Shown piece after piece: positions 1 to 7,373 of a DNA stretch of 21,038 nt. Source of the stretch: a virus. Position 1 is the first letter of the stretch; each line of letters starts with the position of its first letter. Position numbers and translations under genes: made by a program. A model generated the notes under the pieces. The model saw only the letters and a program-made list of their open reading frames with translations, was not told the origin of the DNA and searched no databases. The stretch spans positions 1 through 21,038 of the IMG/VR virus record IMGVR_UViG_3300027983_002214, one strand, 5' to 3'.

Positions 1-57
1 GCACGCACAGGCCGCATAGGCTCAGCAACTGAGAGCGCCTGCTGAGCGATTTTCAAC

Positions 58-81
58 AAAAAGCGGGACATCCCCTTTTTT
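58..81. terminator. A-tract/T-tract palindrome, possible bidirectional terminator
   Basis: A run of five A, then GCGGG, the loop ACAT, CCCC and six T. The GGG/CCC core pairs, with a C-C mismatch and a G-T pair before an A5/T5 stem. The GC core is only 3 bp, so this is a weak intrinsic-terminator candidate. A second inverted repeat, CTCAGCA (21-27) with TGCTGAG (40-46), lies just to its left. Nothing else was recognised in bases 1-131. Confidence 0.25.
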
Positions 82-131
82 CTGGGTTCGAGATTTGGAG
101 TGGGTGGCGGCGGCGTCCGGGATCGAATCTT

Positions 132-646
132 AGGGCCGATCGCTCGGGCATGGCGCCCATCGCCACGGCGAAGAACACGGCGAAAACCACGATCTGCAGG
201 ATCTCGTTCTGCGCCATCGCCTTGACGACCGAGGTCGGAATGAGATGGGTCAGGAATTTTTCCAGCGAGAAGCCCGAGACCGGCAGGCCGTTCGACAGAC
301 CGGCGTCGGGCAGCGCGCCCGGGAAGTTGGCGCCGGGCTGCAGCAGGTTGACTATGACGAGGCCGAGAAGGAACGAGACGAACGAGGCGCTCAGGAACCA
401 GCCATGGTCTTGGCGAAGATGCGGTCGAGCCGAGCGCCGCTGCCCATATGGGCGATGCCCCGACCAGGGTCGCGAAAACCAGCGGAGCGGTGATCATCTT
501 GATCAGGCGCAGGAACAGCATGGCGATCAGGTTGACGTTTTGGCGATCTCGTCGCGGACCTGCGGCAGATACTCATAGACCAGCGCGCCCATGACGACGC
601 CGAACGCCATGGCGATCAGGATGTTGCGCGTGAATTTGTTGTACAT
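132..646 (-). pseudogene. Dicarboxylate/amino acid:cation symporter (DctA/GltP type), 5' fragment with three frameshifts
   Basis: Read on the minus strand from the ATG at 646, the translation starts MYNKFTRNILIAMAFG and continues, after frame corrections, through NVNLIAMLFLRLIKMITAPL, GIAHMGSGARLDRIFAKTMA and KAMAQNEILQIVVFAVFF. This is the N-terminal third of a sodium/proton dicarboxylate symporter (SDF family, normally about 420-450 residues), an inner-membrane carrier for C4-dicarboxylates. Three single-base deletions break it: a missing T in the T-run at about 537-541, a missing G at about 457-461 and a missing G at about 399-402. Similarity stops near 132-150, so the 3' two thirds are gone. 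A good ribosome site (GGGGAGAG) precedes the ATG. A decayed gene is likely; sequencing error could explain the deletions but not the truncation. Confidence 0.75.
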
Positions 647-802
647 GCGACAGGCTCTCCCCGACCTCGTCGCGAATCTGTGGAGGCATCAGGTGCAGGG
701 CAAGAACGCGATGGGATGGCGGTCTCGTGGGCCTGGGCAACCACGTTGCATCGCGATCCAAGAAGTCCATTCGTCAACAGCGCGGGTCGATCGCGGCTTC
801 CA

Positions 803-1591
803 TCATTGCCTATCGGTCTTCGGCAAGGCCGCCAAGGCTGCTTCCAATGGAGCAATGGATACCATTCTCGGCTGGGTAAACGGGTCTTCCGAAAGAGCGG
901 CTGCTGCTAAGCTCAGGCTTCCCGCGAGGGATATCAACATAAGATGGACGATCATGCGGCGAGTATCCTCGCCATGTATCAGAACCACGGCTACCTGTAT
1001 CGACAACAGCAGGTAGAAGAGTAACGCCCATTTTAGTTCATTGGGCTCGGCGCTCATCAGAGCGAGCCGTCTTGCGCGCGCATCCGATGCACTCAGGGCC
1101 AACTCGAGTGCCATGTTGCGAACAGTTCCGCTTACGGCACTTACCTCGGTGAGGGCTGCTGCCGCTGCGCCAAGTTCCTCCATCTTCTGCGAGGCGGTCG
1201 CGAACTCGATTGCCGCGCGACTGCCGGAGAGCTCTCGCTTGATGGTACTCTCCAAATAATTGCGGGCGGCAGTCCTTACAGCGTTTCCCGCGGGGCCTTC
1301 CACTTTGAGTATCGAAGCGATCCCGCGAAGGGAATTTCCTTCTACGCTGAGCGCATTCGCCGCTTTTTGTATTCGATCTTCGATTTCGACGGCCAGGAAT
1401 CCGATATTGAGGCTAAACAGGACGCCGAGAAAGAAAAGCAGGTCCGGTGTCGCACAGCCGAGAATTTTTATTCTTGTGCGAAACCGGGGCCACAGAACAA
1501 TTGCTGAGAGCAGAAGTGCCGAAACCAGATAAAGGCAGACGATGGTCGAGCCGACAATCCAATCGTCGAATTCAAACAGGTATTGGATCAT
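803..1591 (-). CDS. DUF4239 (bestrophin-like) integral membrane protein
   Basis: 262 residues. Two hydrophobic segments lie at the N-terminus (about 10-35 and 45-68). A long, mostly helical soluble region follows (about 70-185), with a conserved-looking NSLRGIAS stretch. Two more hydrophobic segments lie near the C-terminus (about 187-205 and 212-235), then an EDPFTQPRMVSIAPLEAAL ending. Two membrane pairs around a cytoplasmic helical region, with a DPF motif after the last segment, are the layout of DUF4239 proteins. These resemble bestrophin channels, but their function is not established. The start is the ATG at 1591, with GGAAG just upstream. It stands alone between degraded genes and seems intact. 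The family call rests on pattern recognition of topology and the C-terminal motif; no substrate can be inferred. Confidence 0.65.
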   Translation of the reverse strand: MIQYLFEFDDWIVGSTIVCLYLVSALLLSAIVLWPRFRTRIKILGCATPDLLFFLGVLFSLNIGFLAVEIEDRIQKAANALSVEGNSLRGIASILKVEGPAGNAVRTAARNYLESTIKRELSGSRAAIEFATASQKMEELGAAAAALTEVSAVSGTVRNMALELALSASDARARRLALMSAEPNELKWALLFYLLLSIQVAVVLIHGEDTRRMIVHLMLISLAGSLSLAAAALSEDPFTQPRMVSIAPLEAALAALPKTDRQ

Positions 1592-2071
1592 TGGCTTCCA
1601 CTGTCATGCGATGACGCCCCTTGGGGGCGCTTCGGTAAAGGTTGCGGCGTCGCAAGGCGCTGATCATCGCTTGCTGTCACAGACCGGGTCGACAAGACAA
1701 TCGATCCAGCACGGCCGAACTGGCTTCGACACCGGATGACCGACTTGTTGAGGCAAGATTGCCGCCCTTGAGGGCGGCCTGCAATGCCGAAGTGGTGGCA
1801 TAGGGATCGCCGCCCATTCGAACCGGCGACCGCCGGGCGTTGCGCGCCTCACGCGTCGATTTTTCGATCATCCGGACGCACCTCTCCTGGCTTTGCTTGC
1901 ACCGCGTGATCGAACCATGGAACTCGAGCTTGAGGCGGCGGTCGAAATCGAGCCGGAGAGAACCATCGAGTGCTTCACCCGTCGGGGTTCTTCATCACGA
2001 CTTTGCAATACTTGCCTCAAGCTATTGATTCTTATAATTTAACCAGAGTGCAACTTAAGAGAGTAACCGCG
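1592..2071. other. Gene-poor stretch with hairpins, a short ORF and transposase debris
   Basis: No full gene is supported in these 480 bases. Two clean hairpins are present. One is CGCCCC-TTG-GGGGCG at 1615-1629. The other is GCCGCCC-TTGA-GGGCGGC at 1761-1778, a perfect 7-bp stem. A 64-codon minus-strand ORF (1677-1871) starts MIEKSTREAR behind a good AGGAGAGG site but has no recognisable family. It contains SSGVEAS, which resembles the repeat peptides nearby. The end nearest 2071 is AT-rich (about 2020-2050), unlike its surroundings, and could hold a promoter, but I see no clear -35/-10 pair. Confidence 0.5.
1909..1978 (-). mobile_element. Remnant of an IS1380-type transposase (N-terminal scrap)
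   Basis: On the minus strand, one frame reads GSLRLDFDRRLKLEFHGS. This matches the N-terminal signature I know from IS1380-family transposases, where such a segment is normally followed by a TSDAGLLAYRELD-like run. Here the similarity stops after the HGS, and the next residues (ITRCKQSQERC) do not fit. The scrap is about 60-70 bases, with no terminal repeats seen. It marks an old insertion and later deletion next to the Bug-protein fragment. The identification is from memory of the family motif. Confidence 0.55.
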
Positions 2072-2152
2072 TCATCCGGTGAATACGGGCTCCAATGGTT
2101 CAGGCGCAGCAACGGCACTGGCCTCAGCCCCCGGGGAGACGATTTCATACAT
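2072..2152 (-). CDS. Short ORF (26 aa) inside the left repeat copy, leader-peptide-like
   Basis: The predicted peptide begins MYEIVSPGAEAS and continues AVAAPEPLE. The ATG at 2152 is preceded by GGAG with a 6-nt gap. It aligns without gaps, from the start codon on, with the peptide at 3690-3803: M-[IY]-E-[NI]-[IV]-S-[SP]-G-A-E-A-S-[NA]-V-A-A-P-E-P-L-E. Differences outside the identical core include synonymous changes (GAA/GAG for Glu, TCC/TCG for Ser). This hints at selection on the peptide, but two copies cannot prove it. No gene follows closely downstream on this strand. It could be a leader peptide, or simply a repeat that happens to be open. Confidence 0.35.
   Translation of the reverse strand: MYEIVSPGAEASAVAAPEPLEPVFTG
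2089..2133 (-). repeat. 45-bp direct repeat, left copy
   Basis: Matches 3740-3784 at 42 of 45 positions; the shared core starts AATGGTTCAGGCGCAGCAAC on the plus strand. Both copies have the same orientation and bracket about 1.6 kb holding a Bug-protein fragment and an MFS transporter gene. The central CAGC-AACGTT-ACTG near-palindrome of the right copy is not kept in this one (AACGGC), so a conserved palindrome is unlikely to be the point of the repeat. Confidence 0.8.
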
Positions 2153-2207
2153 TCGCTGCTCCGTTCTGCCGGGACGAAAACTCTCACGGCTTCCTGGCAT
2201 GACCGCG

Positions 2208-2434
2208 CGATGTTTCAGGGCATGTTTGCCACCATCGGGACGCCGCAGGCCCTCGTCGACCGCACGCAGGCCGTCATCGCCGAATCGATCAAGGACCCCA
2301 AGGTGTGCGAGCGGCTCGACCCGTCGGGCGCCGACCTGGTGGCCAACTCGCCGGCCGAGTTCAAGACCTGGCTTACCGGGCAGCGCGAACAGCTCGGCAA
2401 GCTGATCAAGGAAGCGGACATCAGGTTGCAGTAG
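2208..2434 (+). pseudogene. Tripartite tricarboxylate transporter substrate-binding protein (Bug/TctC), C-terminal fragment
   Basis: The plus-strand frame reads FQGMFATIGTPQALVDRTQA, then IAESIKDPKVCERLDPSGAD, SPAEFKTWL and KLIKEADIRLQ before a TAG. This is the last quarter of a Bug-family periplasmic binding protein (whole proteins are about 320 residues): the GTP-x-x-(I/L)-VDR segment, the xxxPEF/AEF segment and the final lysine-rich helix. No N-terminal part or signal peptide is present. Upstream sequence is the repeat copy, which appears to mark the breakpoint. The stop lies 2 bases from the convergent MFS stop codon. The fragment has an internal ATG but is unlikely to make a working protein. 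Confidence 0.7.
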
Positions 2435-2436
2435 GC

Positions 2437-3693
2437 CTAACCCACTTCGAGCGGAGCCTTGTAAGTCTCCTTGAAACACAGCAAGGCGGCGAAGGTGATC
2501 GCGGCGGCAGCCATGATCATGAAGGCCGGGCTGTAGTCGTTGCCTGTGCGTTCGACCAGCCATGTCGCCGCCAGCGGACTGAGCCCGCCCACGACGCCCA
2601 GGGTGACGTTGTAGCCCAGCGCAATGGCCGTGCAGCGCACGGCCGCGGGTGCTGCCTCGACCATGAGGGTGGGCTGCGTGCCGACGAAGGTGCCGACGGC
2701 TATGACAAAGCCCATCTGACCCAGCAGCACGAGCGCTGGATTGGTGCTGTGCATCAGCCAGAAGAACGGCCAGGCGCCGACGAAGCCAAACACGATGGCG
2801 CAAAGCATCACGGGCTTGCGGCCAAAGCGATCCGTCATCCAGCCCATCAGGATCATGAGGGGCAACAGCGCCGCCATGCTGATGGTGTTGATGCCCAGCG
2901 CGCGCGACGGCGCCATGCCGTCAACCAATTCGAGCCAGCTCACGATGTAGACAAACATCAGGTAGAAGCCGACCGAGTTGAAGACCGACACGGCGGCCAA
3001 CCGCCCCAGCAGCGGACCGTGGTTGCGCATCGTCTCGAGCAGCGGCGAGCGCGCCGCCTTGTGGACCTTGGGCGCTTCCTGGACGTGGCGCCGCAGAAGG
3101 AAGCCCGCCAGGCCGACCAGGAGACCGAGCAGGAACGGGATGCGCCAGCCCCAGGTCTCCACGGCTTCGGCCGACATCGTCGAGGCCAGCAGCGCGCCGG
3201 TCGCGGAGCCAAGCAGGATGCCGCCGACCGCGCCGCAACCTGCCATCGCGCCGATCAGGCCGCGCCGGCCCGGTGGCGAGCGCTCGACCATGAAGACGAT
3301 CGAGGTCGTGTATTCACCCCCCACCGACAGGCCCTGGATCATGCGCAGGAGGGTGAGGATGATTGGTGCGGCCATGCCCAGCACCTCGTAGCCCGGCAAG
3401 GCGCCGACCAGGAAGGTCGGGATCGCCATCGCCGCCACCGAGAAGGTGAGCGCGGCACGGCGGCCGTACTTGTCGCCGATATGGCCGATCAGCGCGCCGC
3501 CCACGGGACGCATGAGGAAGCCCACGGCGAATATGCCGAAGGCCGCCAGCACCTGGGCCACGGGGTTCTCGTTGGGAAAGAAGGTCCGCCCGATGGCGGC
3601 GGCGAAATAGCCGTAGACCGCGAAGTCGTACCACTCCAACACATTGCCGATGGCACCGACCGCGATGGTCCGCGCCGTACTGTCCGACTTCAT
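2437..3693 (-). CDS. MFS transporter, metabolite:H+ symporter (MHS) subfamily
   Basis: 418 residues with about 12 hydrophobic segments. Motifs seen in order are [15 protein letters not shown] in helix 1, [13 protein letters not shown] between helices 2 and 3 (the MFS G-x-x-x-D-x-x-G-R-R signature), [14 protein letters not shown] in helix 4, and [13 protein letters not shown] between helices 8 and 9. This set fits the MHS group (relatives of ProP, KgtP and the citrate or shikimate carriers), which import organic acids or osmolytes with protons across the inner membrane. The substrate cannot be told from sequence. The ATG at 3693 has GGGGAG 5 nt upstream. It overlaps the stop codon of the preceding peptide/UmuC frame (ATGA), so its translation may be coupled to that frame. 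The gene is intact and convergent with the Bug fragment. Confidence 0.85.
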   Translation of the reverse strand: MKSDSTARTIAVGAIGNVLEWYDFAVYGYFAAAIGRTFFPNENPVAQVLAAFGIFAVGFLMRPVGGALIGHIGDKYGRRAALTFSVAAMAIPTFLVGALPGYEVLGMAAPIILTLLRMIQGLSVGGEYTTSIVFMVERSPPGRRGLIGAMAGCGAVGGILLGSATGALLASTMSAEAVETWGWRIPFLLGLLVGLAGFLLRRHVQEAPKVHKAARSPLLETMRNHGPLLGRLAAVSVFNSVGFYLMFVYIVSWLELVDGMAPSRALGINTISMAALLPLMILMGWMTDRFGRKPVMLCAIVFGFVGAWPFFWLMHSTNPALVLLGQMGFVIAVGTFVGTQPTLMVEAAPAAVRCTAIALGYNVTLGVVGGLSPLAATWLVERTGNDYSPAFMIMAAAAITFAALLCFKETYKAPLEVG

Positions 3694-3803
3694 GAATGCT
3701 CCCCAGACGCCCGCTGTGTCTCCCGCAGACAGGATATCAGCTCTAATGGTTCAGGCGCAGCAACGTTACTGGCCTCAGCCCCCGACGATATATTCTCGAT
3801 CAT
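3690..3803 (-). CDS. Short ORF (37 aa) inside the right repeat copy, possible leader of the MFS gene
   Basis: The ATG at 3803 lies in frame within the umuC reading frame and has its own GAGGG ribosome site with a 5-nt gap. The peptide begins [20 protein letters not shown] and shares its start and 14 of its first 21 residues with the peptide at 2072-2152. Its stop overlaps the MFS start codon as ATGA, and the MFS ribosome site lies inside its last codons. It could be made separately as a leader peptide that couples to the transporter, or exist only as the C-terminal tail of UmuC. Sequence alone does not decide. Confidence 0.35.
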   Translation of the reverse strand: MIENISSGAEASNVAAPEPLELISCLRETQRASGEHS

Positions 3804-5063
3804 CCGCACCCTCGGTATGTCCTGCCACCGAGTTGTGTAATGCGGCGAAAGCTGCTCCTGGCGCATCCGCCACTCAGCATCTTTTGCGGATAGGCCCAGT
3901 CCAATGGTGCCGCGTCCGAATCTATCGTTGATCCGATCGACGGCCTTCATCAGTCCATTGCTGGTGACATGGTTTGTGAACAGGGTCGGCTGGATCTCGC
4001 CGGCGGGTGACAGATCCAGGAGCATGACGCCTGCTTTCCGCCAGGAAAATCCGTCACGCCAGAAGCGGCCAAGGATAGCGATGGCAGCGGCCACGAGGGC
4101 ACGGCTGTCAGCGGTGGGCGTCATGAAGGTGGTTGAAGCGGAGGCCGAGTGCTGCGGCGCGGATGTATCGAACGGGTCCGTGATGATGAACACCTGCATG
4201 GAACCGCAGACCTGCCCGGAGTTCCGAATCTTCTCGGCGGCGCGCTCGGCGAAAGAGATGATGGCATCGCGGACCTGATCCTTGTCCGTGATTGCGTGGC
4301 CGAAGGTTCGCGAACAGCAAGTCGTCTTCTTCGGAGATGGTTGGGTCTCCAGCTCATGGCAAGGGATGCCGCGTAATTCGTGGACGGTTCGCAAACCGAC
4401 GATGCCCATGCGCTGACGAACCCAGCCGTCCTGGGCGTTGCGCAATTCCAGTGCGGACGTGATGCCTCTTTCGTTGAGCATTGCGGACCAGCGGCGTCCA
4501 ATGCCCCAGACATCCCCCACCGGCGTCTTGTTCAGCGCCGATACAATCCATTCGGGATGATTGGCGAGATCGATCACGCCGTCGGCCTTGGCCGAACTCT
4601 TCGCAAGCTTGTTGGCGATTTTCGAAAGCGTTTTGGTCGCGCCAAGGCCTATGGAGACTGGAATCCCTGTCCAGCGTTTTGTTCGCTGGCGAAGTGCGCG
4701 GCACCAGGCGGTCAGATCCTTAACGGCAAGATTATCGAGATCGAGAAAGCATTCGTCGATGCTGTAGACCTCGTGTCGAGGTGCTGATTCGGCAAGTATG
4801 CTCATGACCCGTTCCGACAGGTCGCCATAGAGCGCGTAGTTAGAAGAACGTACGACAACGTCGTGCAGCTTGATGATGTCGCGGATCTTGAACAGAGGCA
4901 CGCCCATGGCGATGCCAAGTGCCTTCGCCTCCTGTGACCGCGCGACGACGCAGCCATCATTGTTGGAGAGCACGACGATGGGGCGACCAATTAGACGGGG
5001 CTGGAATACCCGCTCGCAGGATGCGTAGAAATTGTTGCAATCGACGAGACCGAACGTCGGCAC
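3690..5063 (-). CDS. umuC: DNA polymerase V catalytic subunit UmuC (Y family), with a C-terminal extension
   Basis: 457 residues from the GTG at 5063, which is 5 nt after the umuD stop; a longer upstream reading to 5180 would overlap umuD. The start [20 protein letters not shown] carries the first catalytic Asp. [10 protein letters not shown] carries the Asp-Glu pair of the Y-family active site, and [20 protein letters not shown] is the conserved fingers/palm segment. GEIQPTLF fits the beta-clamp-binding motif. With UmuD' it forms the error-prone translesion polymerase of the SOS response. UmuC proteins normally end soon after SPxYTTRWxxxPxVR. Here the frame runs on for about 36 more residues through the dispersed repeat peptide to a stop that overlaps the MFS start. 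Likely cotranscribed with umuD from the LexA-controlled promoter. Confidence 0.95.
   Translation of the reverse strand: MPTFGLVDCNNFYASCERVFQPRLIGRPIVVLSNNDGCVVARSQEAKALGIAMGVPLFKIRDIIKLHDVVVRSSNYALYGDLSERVMSILAESAPRHEVYSIDECFLDLDNLAVKDLTAWCRALRQRTKRWTGIPVSIGLGATKTLSKIANKLAKSSAKADGVIDLANHPEWIVSALNKTPVGDVWGIGRRWSAMLNERGITSALELRNAQDGWVRQRMGIVGLRTVHELRGIPCHELETQPSPKKTTCCSRTFGHAITDKDQVRDAIISFAERAAEKIRNSGQVCGSMQVFIITDPFDTSAPQHSASASTTFMTPTADSRALVAAAIAILGRFWRDGFSWRKAGVMLLDLSPAGEIQPTLFTNHVTSNGLMKAVDRINDRFGRGTIGLGLSAKDAEWRMRQEQLSPHYTTRWQDIPRVRMIENISSGAEASNVAAPEPLELISCLRETQRASGEHS
3740..3784 (-). repeat. 45-bp direct repeat, right copy
   Basis: The second copy of the repeat at 2089-2133, in the same orientation, with three mismatches. 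It forms part of the coding frame at the 3' end of umuC and ends about 45 bp before the MFS start codon. A weaker echo of the sequence around its ATG (GGTGCG, then GGATGATCGA) occurs on the minus strand near 1866-1885. Confidence 0.8.
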
Positions 5064-5068
5064 GGCAG

Positions 5069-5509
5069 TTATCGATCGCAATGCCGACGGATGCTGTGGG
5101 TGACGACGCCCCAGACTTCGCAACCTGGATCGTCGATCGGTATGTCCGGGAAGGTTGGATTTTCTGCGGTGAGAATCCACGCGCTATTTTGCTTCTTCAG
5201 GCGCTTGACTGTCAGCTCGCCGAAAAGAACCGCGATAACGATGTCCGCGGGCTGCGGCGTGATGCTGCGATCGACAACCAGAAGGTCGCCATCGAAGATG
5301 CCGGCGTCCTTCATGGACTCGCCCGCAGCTCTGGAAAAAAACGTGGCGGCCGGGTGTCGGATGAGGTGCTCGTTCAGATCGAGCTTGCCCTCGATGTGAT
5401 CGTCGGCCGGACTGGGGAAGCCGGCGGGAACACGGGAGCTGTAGACCACGAGCGCCAAGTTTGAGGGCGAGTGGGTAAAAGAAAGCACGGCGGAATCTTT
5501 GGCGGGCAT
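5069..5509 (-). CDS. umuD: UmuD, self-cleaving accessory subunit of DNA polymerase V
   Basis: 146 residues. The autocleavage site is the Ala-Gly of [11 protein letters not shown] (residues 29-30). The catalytic Ser is in [11 protein letters not shown] (about residue 65) and the catalytic Lys in LTVKRLKK (about residue 102), giving the LexA/UmuD Ser-Lys dyad. DLLVVDRSI and [10 protein letters not shown] are further family segments. RecA filaments trigger removal of the N-terminal arm, giving UmuD', which joins UmuC. The ATG at 5509 has no ribosome site and coincides with the predicted transcription start, so the mRNA may be leaderless. A GTG at codon 8 is an alternative that would place the cleavage site nearer the position in E. 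coli UmuD. umuC follows after 5 nt. Confidence 0.93.
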   Translation of the reverse strand: MPAKDSAVLSFTHSPSNLALVVYSSRVPAGFPSPADDHIEGKLDLNEHLIRHPAATFFSRAAGESMKDAGIFDGDLLVVDRSITPQPADIVIAVLFGELTVKRLKKQNSAWILTAENPTFPDIPIDDPGCEVWGVVTHSIRRHCDR

Positions 5510-5511
5510 TA

Positions 5512-5544
5512 GAACAAAATAGGAACATAGTCAGGCTTGGTCAA
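5512..5544 (-). promoter_or_regulatory. LexA-type SOS box and sigma-70-like promoter of umuDC
   Basis: GAAC-AAAATAG-GAAC at 5512-5526 is an exact match to the alphaproteobacterial LexA operator (GTTC-N7-GTTC on the coding strand). On the minus strand, TTGACC (5544-5539) and TATTTT (5521-5516) are separated by 17 nt, an almost ideal promoter. The operator overlaps the -10 element, which suits direct repression. Counting from the -10 element, transcription should begin at about 5509, the A of the umuD ATG. Confidence 0.85.
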
Positions 5545-5586
5545 CCTGGTGTTTCCGGCGGATGCTTTCACTCCCGACGCCGCGCC

Positions 5587-5997
5587 TCAGCCCGTTGGAA
5601 ACGCCCATGCCTGGCGCTGCCGGTCCCAGCCGGCCGTCACTTCCTTGAGCATGGCGTTTACGCTGAGCCCGCGTGGCTGACGTCCGTCGAGAATGGCCGA
5701 GACGATGTCAGGTGCGAGGCAGGTGAGGTTCAGGACCCTGCCGACATAGGCGATGGTCACTTTCTCCTGGGCCGCCAGATCGGTGATCGATCTGGCCTTG
5801 CCGCTCTCGATCCGCCGCCGCCAGCGGTGCGCCTTGATCAGCAGCTTGAGCATGGTGTCGTCCACGACCGGCTTGGACGCGATTGGCGAGGCGACGCCGT
5901 CGGGCGCCAGCACCCACTTGCGACCACCCCGCCGCTTGAACTGGACGGGGATGTGAATGGTCAGCGTCGTCACCTCGACCGCGGCCCGCCTGGTCAT
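5587..5997 (-). CDS. HTH protein linked to serine recombinase cassettes
   Basis: 136 residues. The basic N-terminal half contains VQFKRRGGRKWVLAPDG. A central helix-rich part (LLIKAHRWRRRIESGKARS) leads into a clear helix-turn-helix, SITDLAAQEKVTIAYVGRVL (about residues 70-89), followed by LTCLAPDIVSAILDGRQP. That last stretch resembles the KorB/ParB-type HTH region, often found as a separate ORF after, or fused to, alphaproteobacterial recombinases. Its ATG overlaps the recombinase stop by 4 bp (ATGA), so it is the last gene of the four-gene chain. A DNA-binding partner or directionality factor for the recombinase is a reasonable inference but unproven. Confidence 0.75.
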   Translation of the reverse strand: MTRRAAVEVTTLTIHIPVQFKRRGGRKWVLAPDGVASPIASKPVVDDTMLKLLIKAHRWRRRIESGKARSITDLAAQEKVTIAYVGRVLNLTCLAPDIVSAILDGRQPRGLSVNAMLKEVTAGWDRQRQAWAFPTG

Positions 5998-7373
5998 GCG
6001 GCGGCTCCGATGTAGGCCTTGAGCGGCGCGTCGCCGGCGTGAAGTTCGGTGACCAGACTGCGGATGCCCTCGGCGCGGAGCGTGATACTAAACCCCGTCG
6101 GCTCGACCGTGATCCGCTCGATCAGCAGGTGGAGAATACGCTGCTGCTCGACCGGGAACAGTTCGCTCCAGATCGTGTCGAGGCTGCCGAGCGCGCCGAC
6201 GATCTCTCGTTCCCGTCCCGCGACGCCGCCGACATCGTCGTCGAGCCGAGCTGCGGCGGCGATAACCTGCGCGGCGATCTCGGGCGCCTTGAAGATGGCC
6301 TGCATCTGCGCCAGCACCAGCGTCTCCGTTTCACCGGCTGCAATCGATCGCACCGGACAGGAGGCATGGCCGTTCTTGATGGCGCTGGTACAGAGGTAAT
6401 ATCGGTAGAGCCGGCCGCGGCGGCGGGTATGGCTCGGGGTCATCGCGGTGCCGCAGCAGCCACAATGCATTAGCCCCTTGAGCGGCGCCGGCGTAGTGGC
6501 GCGTGTGCGGTTACCCCTGCGGCGGCCGTTCTCGGCGAGCATGGTCTGGACACGATCCCAGGTCCGGCGATCGATGATAGCCTCGTGCTCGCCAGGATAA
6601 GCGTCGCCCTTGTGGACGGCGTCGCCCAGGTAGACCCGGTTGTTCAGCAATTTGTAGAGGAAGCCCTTGTCGATCCGCTTGCCCTCACGCGCCTTGCCGT
6701 CCTGGGTCGTCCAGGATTTGGTCTGGTACCTGGCCTTGGCCAGTTCCTGAACCAGGGTGGTGGCGGAGCCGACGGCGAGGAAGCGCTCGAAGATCAACCG
6801 CACCAGCGCCACCTCGGGCGGGTTGATCACCAGCTTGCGGTCCCGGACGTCGTAGCCGAGTGGCGGGATGCCGCCCATCCACATGCCGCGCTTGCGCGAG
6901 GCGGCGACCTTGTCGCGGATGCGCTCGCCGATTACCTCGCGCTCGAACTGGGCGAAGGACAGAAGGATGTTCAGCGTCAACCGGCCCATCGAAGTCGTCG
7001 TATTGAACGACTGCGTGACACTCACGAACGTGACGCTTTGCCGGTCGAACACTTCGACCAGCTTGGCGAAGTCCATCAGCGCGCGCGACAGACGGTCGAT
7101 CTTGTAGACGACGACCACATCGACACGGCCACCTTCGATGTCGGCGAGCAGGCGCTTGAGCGCTGGGCGCTCCAGATTGCCACCGGAGAAGCCGCCATCC
7201 TCGTAGCGGTCGGGGAGCGCAATCCATCCTTCGTGGCGCTGGCTCTCAATGTAGGCAAGCCCGGCGTCGCGCTGCGCATCGAGCGAGTTAAACTCCTGCT
7301 CGAGCCCTTCCTCACTGCTCTTGCGGCAATAGACGGCGCAGCGGGTTTTACGCAGGGCGATCGTGGCGGTCAT
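5994..7373 (-). CDS. Large serine recombinase (resolvase/invertase family integrase)
   Basis: 459 residues. The N-terminal catalytic domain shows YCRKSSEE with the nucleophilic Ser (residue 19 or 20), DRYEDGGFSGGNLERPALKR, and VVVYKIDRLSRALMDF with the catalytic Arg. SFAQFEREVIGERIRDKVAA starts the long linking helix. The recombinase domain follows (GIPPLGYDVRDRKLVINP). A zinc ribbon comes next, with MHCGCCG and then a Cys in YYLCTSA and another in HASCPV. The C-terminal segment is short and lacks a long coiled coil. Such enzymes integrate or excise mobile elements by cutting both strands through a 5'-phosphoserine. It overlaps both neighbours by 4 bp. It is probably the integrase of the element that includes part of this window; no att sites could be identified. 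Confidence 0.92.
   Translation of the reverse strand: MTATIALRKTRCAVYCRKSSEEGLEQEFNSLDAQRDAGLAYIESQRHEGWIALPDRYEDGGFSGGNLERPALKRLLADIEGGRVDVVVVYKIDRLSRALMDFAKLVEVFDRQSVTFVSVTQSFNTTTSMGRLTLNILLSFAQFEREVIGERIRDKVAASRKRGMWMGGIPPLGYDVRDRKLVINPPEVALVRLIFERFLAVGSATTLVQELAKARYQTKSWTTQDGKAREGKRIDKGFLYKLLNNRVYLGDAVHKGDAYPGEHEAIIDRRTWDRVQTMLAENGRRRGNRTRATTPAPLKGLMHCGCCGTAMTPSHTRRRGRLYRYYLCTSAIKNGHASCPVRSIAAGETETLVLAQMQAIFKAPEIAAQVIAAAARLDDDVGGVAGREREIVGALGSLDTIWSELFPVEQQRILHLLIERITVEPTGFSITLRAEGIRSLVTELHAGDAPLKAYIGAAA

Noticed and set aside
80-140. tRNA 3' end (T-loop-like GGTTCGA and GATTCGATCCC strings on either strand)
   Set aside because: No paired T stem, anticodon arm or acceptor stem could be fitted around them.
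150-578. Plus-strand ORFs over the symporter fragment
   Set aside because: The minus strand gives a coherent symporter sequence after three frame corrections; the plus-strand products are composition artefacts.
2089-3784. Insertion sequence bounded by the 45-bp direct repeats
   Set aside because: No transposase lies between them, and the repeats are direct rather than terminal inverted repeats. A repeat-bracketed passenger segment is all that can be said.
2305-3840. 511-codon plus-strand ORF opposite the MFS and repeat region
   Set aside because: Its product is rich in Arg, His, Gln and Asp with no fold-like pattern. It is the antisense shadow of a clear 12-helix transporter in GC-rich DNA.
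5064-5180. Longer umuC start at 5180
   Set aside because: It would overlap umuD. The conserved UmuC N-terminus begins at the GTG at 5063, 5 nt after the umuD stop.
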